Below are positions 49,901 through 56,040 of a stretch of 64,000 nt of DNA, in pieces. A program made the translations under genes and the position numbers. The stretch's first letter is position 1, and each line of letters starts with the position of its first letter. Below the pieces are notes generated by a model that did not search any database, was not told the DNA's origin, and worked only from the letters and a program-made list of their open reading frames with translations. Source of the DNA: Manis javanica (Eukaryota > Chordata > Mammalia > Pholidota > Manidae); assembly GCF_040802235.1 (NCBI RefSeq), contig NC_133156.1, forward strand, positions 144,505,173 to 144,569,172. The letters are read 5' to 3'.

Positions 49901-50552
49901 CAGATTGGCAGGTCTTAAGGATTCCTGTCTCTAACAGTCTATGGATATGGGGTGCTATCCCTTTCCTAGCCTCTTCTGGCATTGGATATTGCCGGACCCG
50001 GATGGGTAGAGCTGCGGCTTTGAGTTGAACAACAACCGGGGATAGGTGTTTAGCGAGACCAATTCCTCCGGTCTCGGCCCATGTGGAAGGGAACTTCTGT
50101 ACCCAAGAGTCTATCTCTCCCTGGCCCCCCTTTTCTTGATCCGCCTGAAACAGACGATGTTCATCGGCCAGGGAAAGAGTTAACACATGCGCCGGTTGTA
50201 GGGGCTGCCCTTCTTTGTCCATGATTTTTATCCCTTTGGGTTCAAAATGAATGCGAGCCCCGACCTTGGTTAATAAGTCTCTGCCCAGCAACGGTGTGGG
50301 GCTTTCGGGTACGACCAGGAATGAGTGAGAGACCTGATGCCTTCCTAGGTCCACTTTTCTGTTAGTAGTCCAGGCACATTTCCTGGACCCTGTTGCTCCC
50401 TGGACTATACTTGTGCGTCCTGGGTTTAGGGGGCCGTGGGCCTGGTTGAGAACTGAATACTGTGCCCCAGTATCTACCATAAACCCAATGGGAGTCCCCT
50501 CCACGCACAGGGTTACCCAGGACTCGGGGAGGGGTGCCGAGCCCCGTCCCCG
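46935..50552 (-). CDS. pol: pol: protease, reverse transcriptase, RNase H, integrase
   Basis: The frame is open from the codon after the gag UGA stop to 46935 (first Met at 50504, 1189 codons from there) and in frame with gag. Counted from that Met: protease with VDTGA (10-14) and LLGRD (72-76); reverse transcriptase with TTLDL (Asp259) and YVDD (331-334); RNase H with TDGSS (Asp634), Glu673, Asp694 and HADAE (Asp764); integrase with an HHCC finger (H842, H846, C877, C880), catalytic D909, D968 and E1004 (35 residues between the last two), and a WKGPY C-terminal module (1128-1132). All catalytic residues are present and no stop interrupts it, so the enzyme region looks intact. In gammaretroviruses it is made only as a Gag-Pol fusion by stop-codon readthrough; the recoding site is at 50496-50555. 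Expression from this copy would be limited by the gag frame break. Confidence 0.95.
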   Translation of the reverse strand, partial: RGRGSAPLPESWVTLCVEGTPIGFMVDTGAQYSVLNQAHGPLNPGRTSIVQGATGSRKCAWTTNRKVDLGRHQVSHSFLVVPESPTPLLGRDLLTKVGARIHFEPKGIKIMDKEGQPLQPAHVLTLSLADEHRLFQADQEKGGQGEIDSWVQKFPSTWAETGGIGLAKHLSPVVVQLKAAALPIRVRQYPMPEEARKGIAPHIHRLLETGILKTCQSAWNTPLLPVRKPGSKDYRPVQDLRKVNERVEDIHSTVPNPYTLLSHLPPTHVWYTTLDLKDAFFSIPLSEVSQPLFAFEWQEPGGGRKGQLTWTRLTQGFKNSPTLFNEALSQDLEPFRRSHPHVTLLQYVDDLLLATETREECEEATGNLLAELGELGYRASAKKAHICQRSVVYLGYTISNGARWLTQAMKQTVLAIPIPSSPRGVREFLGSAGFCRLWIPGYAEIARPLYEATKEGPGWQWMQEQQEAFDRLKEALLRAPALSLPDPEKPFTLFVDEKKGVAKGVLAQQLGPWKRSVAYLSKRLDPVASGWPPCLRILAAIALLVKEADKLTFGQNLRITAPHTVEGILKHPPGKWMTNARLTHYQGLLLDSPRIAFSDPVTLNPATLLPDPDLTTPIHDCRDILSEIIQVRADLKDTPLLNCELNWYTDGSSFVQEGVRRAGAAVVTHDGEVVWSTALPPGTSAQKAELIALAEALERAEGKRANIYTDSRYAFGTVHVHGAIYQERGFCSAEGKGLRNLQEVQRLLAAVEKPKAVAVIHVPGHQSKKTPEAIGNSHADAEAKRAALSDSLVLAALEIPIPELPALPPKPEYSPQDLEWIRKQVPGEVFGEGHWGRDQEGRLILPEALGQYLLANLHKSTHLGGKKLLSLFQSAQLVFPHQNEVTRQIMKECSSCAMLRPAPRGLHPAGTRERGRAPGRNWEIDFTKIKPGKYGYRYLLVMVDTFSGWVEAFPTKHETSQVVAKRLIEEIIPRYGVPEAIGSDNGLAFVSKVLQGLALALGVDWKLHCAYNPQSSGQVERMNWTLKETLSKLVLETGGDWVTLLPLAIFRARNSPYVHGLTPFEIMYGAPPPITRRVQLPDAEDLAPDYLNVLQVLAKVQQEIWPLIRAYYEGGKIPSPEHGIVPGDIVWVKRHQVKTLEPRWKGPYVVLFTTPTALKVDGIAPWVHHTHVRKVLPHKDPGACKEKWKVQQHPANPLKLHLSRR

Positions 50553-50555
50553 TCA
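50496..50555 (-). promoter_or_regulatory. gag-pol recoding site: UGA stop plus H-type pseudoknot
   Basis: The gag stop is TGA (50555-50553) followed by CGG. After an 8-nt spacer (50552-50545, CGGGGACG) stem 1 pairs GGGCTCGG (50544-50537) with CCGAGTCC (50527-50520), 8 bp including one G-U. The loop contains CCCCTCC (50534-50528), which pairs with GGAGGGG (50502-50496) to give a 7-bp stem 2, with a 17-nt loop between. Murine-type gammaretroviruses are known to use a UAG with an 8-nt spacer and a pseudoknot of this plan; here the architecture is the same but the stop is UGA. Pairing was checked base by base on the sequence; folding itself is inferred. Confidence 0.8.
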
Positions 50556-51782
50556 ATCCTCCTCTCCTAGGTGCAGGGTCTTAACAGGGTTCCCTCTCCC
50601 TTGTTCCCTCCTTTGGGGGCACTCCCTCTTCCAATGTCCATATTTCTTACACAGGGCGCACTGATCTTGTCCTAGTCGGGATTGACAGGGTCCTGTTCCT
50701 TGAGGCGGCCTAGGGCCCTCCTTCACCCCAGCCAGGAATATCCTGGCCATCTCTTCCCTCTGCTTCTTGTTCTCCCTTTTCTGAAATTCTCTGTCTTCTT
50801 TCCTATTTTTCTCCTGCATTACCCATTTCTCTTTCCTCAGCCTTTCTTCTCTATCTTCCGGAGTTTCTCTAGCATTGAAGACCTTCTCTGCCTGCTGCAG
50901 CAGCTCTCTAATAGAGATCTCCCCTAGGTCCTCCCGCTTGTGGAGTTTTCTCCGGATATCGGGGGCTGCCTGGTTGATGAATGAGAGGACTACAGCTGAC
51001 CTATGTTCCTCTGCTTCCGGGTTTATGGGGGTATACTGCTGGTAAGCATCAAACAGCCTTTCCAGATACGCGGCTGGGCTTTCCATTTCCCCCTGAACAA
51101 TAGTTTTTACCTTAGCCAAGTTAGTGGGCCGTCTGGCGGCCGCCTGGAGACTGGTCATCAGAGTCTGGCGGTAGACCCGGAGACGCTCCCTACCTTCTGC
51201 AGTTCCGAAGTCCCAATCTGGGCGCGTAAGTGGGAACGCCTCGTCGATGATGGGCTGGAGGGTAGTGGGTCTTCCATTTTCTCCGAGGACATTTTTCCTG
51301 GCTTCATTGAGGATACGCTCTCGTTCTTCCATTGTGAAGAGAGTGCGGAGTAATTGCTGGCAGTCGTCCCAAGTGGGACGATGGGTAAACATAATGGACT
51401 CCACTAAACCTATAAGACACTTGGGGTCCTCTGAGAAGGGAGGATTCTGAGTCCTCCAATTATAAAGGTCACTAGATGAAAAGGGCCAATATTGATATTG
51501 CTGAGCAATGCCGGTACCGATGGCACGCACAGGCAGAACTGGCACTGCTCTTTCTGAGGTGGAGGAGGGAGCTTCCCCTTCTTGTTCCCTGGCCCCTCGA
51601 GACCTTAGCTGCATTCCTCCAGTTCTACCTGGTGCCCAGCGTGGGGCCAGGGCGGGGGAGTGTGAGGAAGCTCTTTCCGGCCTCCCGCCTCCCTCTGCTG
51701 ACGAATCTGGGGAGGCTGCAGCCGTCTGGTTCCTGCTGGGTTCCCTAGCCGCATTTTCTATCCCCCCGGCAGCTTCACCCCC
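50553..51782 (-). pseudogene. gag: gag, second part: p12 end, capsid, nucleocapsid
   Basis: This open frame continues gag after a frame change at the G run 51778-51782 (the frame itself is open up to 51920). It encodes the end of the p12-like region, then capsid (from about VLPVRAIG), with the major homology region around QGEMESPAAYLERL, a highly charged helical segment (about 70 residues before the finger, rich in R, E and K) and a nucleocapsid with one C-X2-C-X4-H-X4-C zinc knuckle (CALCKKYGHWKREC). One knuckle is the gammaretroviral state. It ends LGEED at a UGA and is in frame with pol. Role: capsid shell assembly and RNA packaging. Separated from its matrix part, it cannot be membrane-targeted. 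Confidence 0.9.
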
Positions 51783-52266
51783 TCTCCTCTGCATACGGGG
51801 GTGGTTGCTCAATCGGCGGGAGGGGGTAAAGAGGAGAACTGTTGGGGAGGACAGGCGGTGCACTTGGGCGCACAGGATTTCTGGCCCTGCGATCAGAGGG
51901 CTTTGATTTTTCCTGGGCAACTAGGACGGACGTCTTTTGTGGGTCAGTATGAGGTTTCTCCACTAAAAAGGGCTCTAACCAGGAAGGGGGATTCTCGGCC
52001 AAATTTTCCCAGACAAGAATATAGGGAAGTTGGTCAGGGTGGCCCTCAGGACCTGGCCAGGAGATAATGGCTTTGATCTTGCCAATAAGGTCCAAAGAAA
52101 GAGACCCCTGGGCCGGCCAGCCTACTCCGAAGGAAGGCCACTCGACTGAGCAAAAGGTGTCGAGCTTACCCTTCTTGATGCCAAGGCTCATACTTAAGGC
52201 CTGTTCCTTGACCTTGGGGAAATGGGAGAGGATCAGACTCTTAGGAGTAGCCTGAGTCTGACCCAT
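51775..52266 (-). pseudogene. gag: gag, first part: matrix and p12-like region
   Basis: The ATG at 52266 lies in a strong context (CACCATGG) and gives MGQTQATP, with Gly2 for myristoylation, the usual gammaretroviral Gag start. The matrix part carries the family landmarks TFCSVEWPSFGVGWP and GPEGHPDQLPYI. A Pro-rich p12-like segment follows with the late-domain motif PPPY, which recruits NEDD4-type ubiquitin ligases for budding. The frame then stops at 51775, immediately after a five-G run (51778-51782), and capsid continues in another frame. This is consistent with a one-base length change in the run, either real or a sequencing error. The frame is open a little upstream to a stop at 52408, but no ATG is present there, so I keep the start at 52266. 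Confidence 0.9.
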
Positions 52267-52329
52267 GGTGAGAAAGAAGAAGGAAAAAGAATATGAGGGA
52301 GACAAAGGCGAAGGATGAAGATGCCACTT

Positions 52330-52746
52330 CAAACAAAATGACTGTTGTATGTGCTTATAAACGAGTGCCTGTCGTTGCACAGTTTTTCTTCTGCGGGGGA
52401 CGCGAATTTATCTGGGATTCGCGGCTGTGACCCCCTTATCCTGTCACGGGAGTCTTCTAGAGGCGGGCGCCCTAATGGCTCTTAATTGCCTGACCCGTGC
52501 CCACAGGGAATGATGTAGTGGCAGAAAGGAGGAACAGACAAACAAAATGACTGTTGTATGTGCTTGTGAACGAGTGCCTGTCGTTGCACAGTTTTTCTTC
52601 CGCGGGGGACGCGAATTTATCTGGGATTCGCGGCTGTGACCCCCTTATCCTGTCACGGGAGTCTTCTAGCGGTGGGCGCCCTAATGGCTCTTAATTGCCC
52701 GACCCGTGCCCGCGGGGAAAGATGTAGTGGCAGAAAGGAGGAACGG
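52330..52746 (-). repeat. 209-bp tandem duplication in the proviral leader
   Basis: Two head-to-tail copies, 52330-52538 and 52539-52746, begin with 'caaacaaaatgactgttgta' and end near 'gcagaaaggaggaac'. About ten differences separate them (roughly 5 %), several times the LTR divergence of about 0.7 %. The duplication therefore predates this integration. It lies just upstream of the gag start in the presumed packaging/translation leader. Confidence 0.93.
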
Positions 52747-52923
52747 AGAGAGCAGGAGAACCTTGGAACAAGGAAAACAAGGAAACTTAAAATGAGAAGT
52801 GCAAAAAGAAATATAAACCAAAACCAAAACACAGTAAAACAATCAATGATAACACCAAACATACACACCACATCTGATCGCACTCGTTCGGACCGGTCCT
52901 TCTCTCACTCTGGTGTGCACCAC

Positions 52924-52930
52924 ACTCACC
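52924..52930 (-). promoter_or_regulatory. candidate major splice donor (G|GTGAGT)
   Basis: Complement of 52924-52929 reads GTGAGT after G, a near-consensus 5' splice site in the leader upstream of gag, where a retrovirus needs its donor for spliced env mRNA. No transcript evidence. Confidence 0.4.
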
Positions 52931-52998
52931 ACTTTCAGGGTCCTCAAAAACTCTCATAATTCTCCTGAAGGGCGTCCACTCGGACTGCCGCAGGGTGA

Positions 52999-53006
52999 CG
53001 AGCTCG
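52999..53006. repeat. 8-nt palindrome CGAGCTCG in the leader
   Basis: A self-complementary octamer in the retroviral leader is the sort of sequence used for genome dimer initiation. Position between primer site and gag fits; function is inferred. Confidence 0.35.
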
Positions 53007-53060
53007 ATCTTTTCCTCCTCGGGTGCCAGTTTTCTGCCGATCGGATTTGCCTTCCTAAGG

Positions 53061-53242
53061 CCGAGTCACTCGGACCCTAGGGCCAGGATTGGTTACCTGG
53101 ACTTTTACCCAGGGTCACTAACCTGGGGGCCGGGACTACCAGCCCGGACTTCCTCACTTGGGACCACTAACCCAAGACCATACACGGGATAGCGACTCCC
53201 GCTTTATAATGGATTTATGCAGACACGAGGGGGTGACCCTCG
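53061..53242 (-). ncRNA. ladder of seven perfect-stem RNA hairpins in the leader
   Basis: Seven consecutive inverted repeats lie in 182 nt. Plus-strand stems: CCGAG/CTCGG (53061-53073, loop 3), CCAGG/CCTGG (53083-53100, loop 8), CCCAGG/CCTGGG (53108-53127, loop 8), CCGGG/CCCGG (53130-53147, loop 8), CTTGGG/CCCAAG (53157-53176, loop 8), CGGGA/TCCCG (53185-53201, loop 7) and CGAGGG/CCCTCG (53226-53242, loop 5). Four neighbours share an 8-nt loop, and in RNA sense two of these loops are UUAGUGGU and UUAGUGAC. The region follows the primer site closely, where packaging and dimerisation signals lie in related viruses. Confidence 0.75.
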
Positions 53243-53313
53243 AATTACACTGCCCCGTCCAGACAATTAGACCTTGCCTCCAGCTGTCCTTTGTTCTCAG
53301 GGAAGCCGCTCGA

Positions 53314-53331
53314 ATCCCGGACGAGCCCCCA
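53314..53331 (-). promoter_or_regulatory. primer binding site, tRNA-Pro type
   Basis: In sense TGGGGGCTCGTCCGGGAT, two bases after the LTR end CA. This is the 18-nt complement of the tRNA-Pro 3' end used by murine-type gammaretroviruses. No mismatch to that sequence as I know it. Confidence 0.93.
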
Positions 53332-53409
53332 AATGTTAGGGCCCAGGCTTCCGAGGCTTCCCCAGAGAACAAACTACACAGGCATAGAGATGTAAATTCA
53401 AGCAAAGTC

Positions 53410-53415
53410 TTTATT
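53410..53415 (-). terminator. AATAAA in the 5' LTR R region
   Basis: Complement of TTTATT. It lies about 80 nt downstream of the TATA box, so it would be transcribed at both ends of the viral RNA. Confidence 0.7.
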
Positions 53416-53492
53416 CAGCTAGCTAGCTGAGGTCCAAGTCAGCCCGATGCAGCGGGTCTCAACAAGGACCTCGAGCACTCAGAGCCAAGGGT

Positions 53493-53499
53493 TTATATA
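53493..53499 (-). promoter_or_regulatory. TATA box of the proviral promoter
   Basis: Complement reads TATATAA, placed at the U3 end with AATAAA about 80 nt downstream. Predicted start of transcription near 53468. Confidence 0.75.
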
Positions 53500-54177
53500 G
53501 CAATTTCAAAGCACTTAACTCATAGCAATTTTCTATAACTATACATTATTCTTGCAAGACATATATCCTGGGGTTAAGCAAGGGCAGGGTAAGACTACTC
53601 CTCAATGGTTAGGGAGGTTCTGCACGATAAGCTTGGTATGTAAGATTTACTGACCAAGGTTAGCTGACCAAGGGTCACAGCTGCCCACCACCCGGTGCTC
53701 ATGATTAACTTGTTTTTCAAGGCCTTACCCAGGCCCAGGGTTTTTTTTTTTTTTTTGCTTAGATTCTACATTTCCCCACTTTCCTTTGACCATTCCAATC
53801 ATGGAATGTTTGTTTCTTCCTGCTGTGTGAGTGAATGATACTGCGGTCTCAGCATTAGCACCTGAACAGCACTCACTCTTTCCCTAACAAAGGCTATTAG
53901 CCGGTTTAAGATACAGGGACCTAAAGTGAGAAGCAGTATAAGAATAAGCAAGGGCCCTGCCAGGGTGGATATCAGGGTTGTAAACCATGGGGATTTAGTA
54001 AACTAGGATTCAAATAGCCCTTGGCTGGCCTCTCGCTCTCTCTCTTCCTTTGATCTAGTCTCTCTCTAAGTTTAGACATTGAATCTCTTACTATTCCGGA
54101 ATGGTCTGCTGTTAAGGTTTAGCTAAGTTTTATTAGTTCTTTTTCCTGACTCTTAATGCTCTCTGCACTCCTTTACA

Positions 54178-54181
54178 GGAG
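54178..54181. repeat. target-site duplication, right copy (GGAG)
   Basis: Identical to 43948-43951 and directly adjacent to the LTR end. Confidence 0.9.
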
Positions 54182-54618
54182 TTTCCCTGACCTCCAAATA
54201 TTCAGAAATGTATGATTCCAGCACTCTTTCCAATGACTGTGGAAGTCTGAAAACATTCCCCCTCTCTTTGTTGTCAATATACCACCTCTATGAATTTGGT
54301 TGTATTTTGTCTGTTGTAAGATGGTCCTTGCATCATTGCCCTGCTACAAATGCAGACCAAAGAAATAGTCCTTTCTGCTTTACTCCCCCATCTAAGATGA
54401 CTGCTAAATTTGGTGTAACTCTGGGGGGAAATCCTGAGGCAAAATACCTTTGAAACCGAAATCAAAGGGAGAAATAAAGTTTAAGAAACCTGTTTCTTAC
54501 AAGCAGTCGTCCGGGTCTCTCTCTTGACCAGGCTGCAGCAGAAGAGAGAGCATCACCCAACCTCTGCAGTCCAGGTAAGCCCTGCATGCCCTTGTAATTA
54601 CCTATTGATATGTAGATG
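54182..54618 (+). mobile_element. LTR-like element, copy 2, first part
   Basis: Plus-strand homologue of 38280-38610. It contains AATAAA (54473-54478), 'ctttgaaaccgaaatcaaag', 'ttcttacaagcagtc' and 'cccttgtaattacctattga'. The proviral insertion at GGAG cut it on the left, and the solo LTR at 54619 splits it from its continuation at 55935. Clear homology with copy 1 starts near 54400; 54182-54400 is assigned to it by continuity only. Confidence 0.6.
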
Positions 54619-55934
54619 TGTTGGGGGAAGTTCAGTTTGGAGACACAGGGAAGTCAGACTACAGGGTGAGGAAGGAATTCATTAAAACAAGAGTGTTAGG
54701 AAATGACAGAATAGAATAATAAAGGAAGTTCATTGAACTGCTTCTCAGCGTGGGGCACAACCCCTCCTTAAGCCAGTGTCACCTGGCATCCAGTGTCTGC
54801 TTGGATATGCACGGCATGGGGGCATGGGAACTGAGTCCCTATCACCCCAGGCTTTGGGGGAGCTGCAGAGCACTGGATGGAGTGAGATTATGTTCTGCGA
54901 ACTTCCTATAGGTGAAGAAAGGAGACTTTCAGGCAGGCTACTAAAGGGCAAGATTTGTAAACTGCAGTTCCTGGTCATCTAGGCCATGGTAATTTGCAAG
55001 CCCAGATCTGAGCTCCCAGTGGCTCCTCCCTACTTGTCTGAGACAGGACAAAGAGAATGAAGGTTTAAGCTGAAATCTAGAGGATTAGAATGACACAACA
55101 ATGTAACAAAAACACTCCCTACTGGAAAAGCACAGAGACAAAACTTTTAAGTTGAGCAGTGCGAAGTTTATTTAAGGAAAAAAGGAGCACACTTGGAGAA
55201 AGGGGAGTATGGGCTGCCCCAGAGAAGAGGCACCCCTAAAAGGTTGCAAAAAGTCAAAGATGCACTTACAAAGGCTGGGAGACTTCAGAGAGAGGAACAT
55301 CCTGAAAGGTAGGGGGTACCCCCTTTTAAGGATTTTTCAGGAAGGTGACTACGAGCTGGGGGTGCAGACTTGTTAAGTGGTCCCTGAATGTTTAAAATTA
55401 ACTTAACACAAGAAATTTACTGCTTTCTGATTTCTCCCTGAGATACCAGTGTCTTGGTCTGGGAGCATATCAAACAAGACCACCTGCACAGCTCCCAAAG
55501 TGGGCTCAGTTATTGTCTGTTTGCTAAAGAGTACGTGAAGAATCTTACTTTTTAAGTTCCTGAGTTTTATAATGCAATTAGTATTTTTAAGATGGAATCC
55601 TTCCTGCCTTTTACTATGTTTTTATGGCTAGGCTGGCTTGCTAAATTAGTTCCCCAGGTTGCAAATTACTTGGTTAGGGCTGAAGGAAAAAACCAGCATA
55701 TAGGTAAAGTTAAAAAAAAAAAGCTGGGCCTGCATGATTGATTAACACAATAAAGACATGGGTTATACTGAGGTACCCTCCTTTATAGGGGGAATATTCA
55801 AACATTCCAGGCCAAGTTACTCCTGGCTTTTTGAGCTTTAACTGATTAACTCATTATGTCTGGGTCTTTTTTTAGTGGGCTTTCCTGGTTTTATTCTCTT
55901 TCCACCACACTCATATCTGTTTTCCTGCCTAACA
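54619..55934 (-). mobile_element. solo LTR, about 1.3 kb, inserted in the LTR-like element
   Basis: Comparison with the uninterrupted copy at 38.3 kb places the insertion between 'gatatgtagatg' and 'gagggaccactt'. The insert starts TGTTGGGG and ends CCTAACA, a TG...CA inverted-repeat edge, with a 4-bp duplication GATG (54615-54618) and GAGG (55935-55938), one base changed. Minus-strand sense is suggested by an AATAAA complement at 55167-55172. No internal retroviral sequence is present, so it is a solo LTR. Its part from about 55350 on is related to 59030-59390. Confidence 0.65.
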
Positions 55935-56040
55935 GAGGGACCACTTCTCTCCACCCCTTGAAATACCTATTGATATGCAGATGCACTAAAGCCAGGTGAG
56001 AGATTCTGGAAATATTACAATTTTACCCATATTCGGGTAG
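55935..56040 (+). mobile_element. LTR-like element, copy 2, continuation
   Basis: 'ccaccccttgaaatacctat' and 'gccaggtgagagattctgga' match the complement of 38280-38390, restoring the order of copy 1 after the solo LTR. Confidence 0.65.

Larger units (their letters stand above)
52747..53060 (-). other. proviral leader, middle part
   Basis: In sense this has a T-rich stretch (about 52860-52760) that could be a polypyrimidine tract, and a GTGAGT splice-donor candidate. No long open frame. It is expected to hold the RNA packaging signal together with the neighbouring hairpin ladder. Confidence 0.5.
43952..54177 (-). mobile_element. gammaretroviral endogenous provirus, near complete
   Basis: The provirus is 10,226 bp and reads right to left: 5' LTR (53334-54177), primer binding site, about 1 kb leader, gag, pol, env, polypurine tract, 3' LTR (43952-44796). 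Both LTRs start and end TG...CA, and the flanks carry a 4-bp duplication GGAG (43948-43951 and 54178-54181). The tRNA-Pro-type primer site, a single CCHC zinc knuckle in Gag, Gag and Pol in one frame separated by a stop, the GPY/F-type integrase end and an envelope with CWLC and CX6CC place it in the gammaretroviruses (class I ERV). LTRs differ by 6 substitutions and one T-run length change in about 844 bp. Pol is fully open; gag and env each have one frame break, so this copy is defective as read. Confidence 0.97.
53334..54177 (-). repeat. 5' LTR of the provirus
   Basis: 844 bp, with the same TG...CA edges as the 3' LTR. In sense, U3 runs from 54177 to about 53469, R to about 53392 and U5 to 53334. 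A 16-nt perfect palindrome (53415-53430) overlaps the poly(A) signal. The final CA is followed by TT and the primer site. Confidence 0.95.

Noticed and set aside
50500..50560. Ribosomal frameshift between gag and pol
   Set aside because: Gag end and pol are in the same frame, so stop readthrough, not frameshifting, is the required mechanism.
52267..52407. N-terminal Gag extension resembling glycosylated Gag
   Set aside because: The frame is open only to a stop at 52408 and offers no ATG or CTG start; too short and without a clear signal anchor.
54693..54699. TGTTAGG as the true left edge of the solo LTR
   Set aside because: It matches the right edge well, but comparison with the uninterrupted copy at 38.3 kb and the GATG/GAGG duplication favour 54619.
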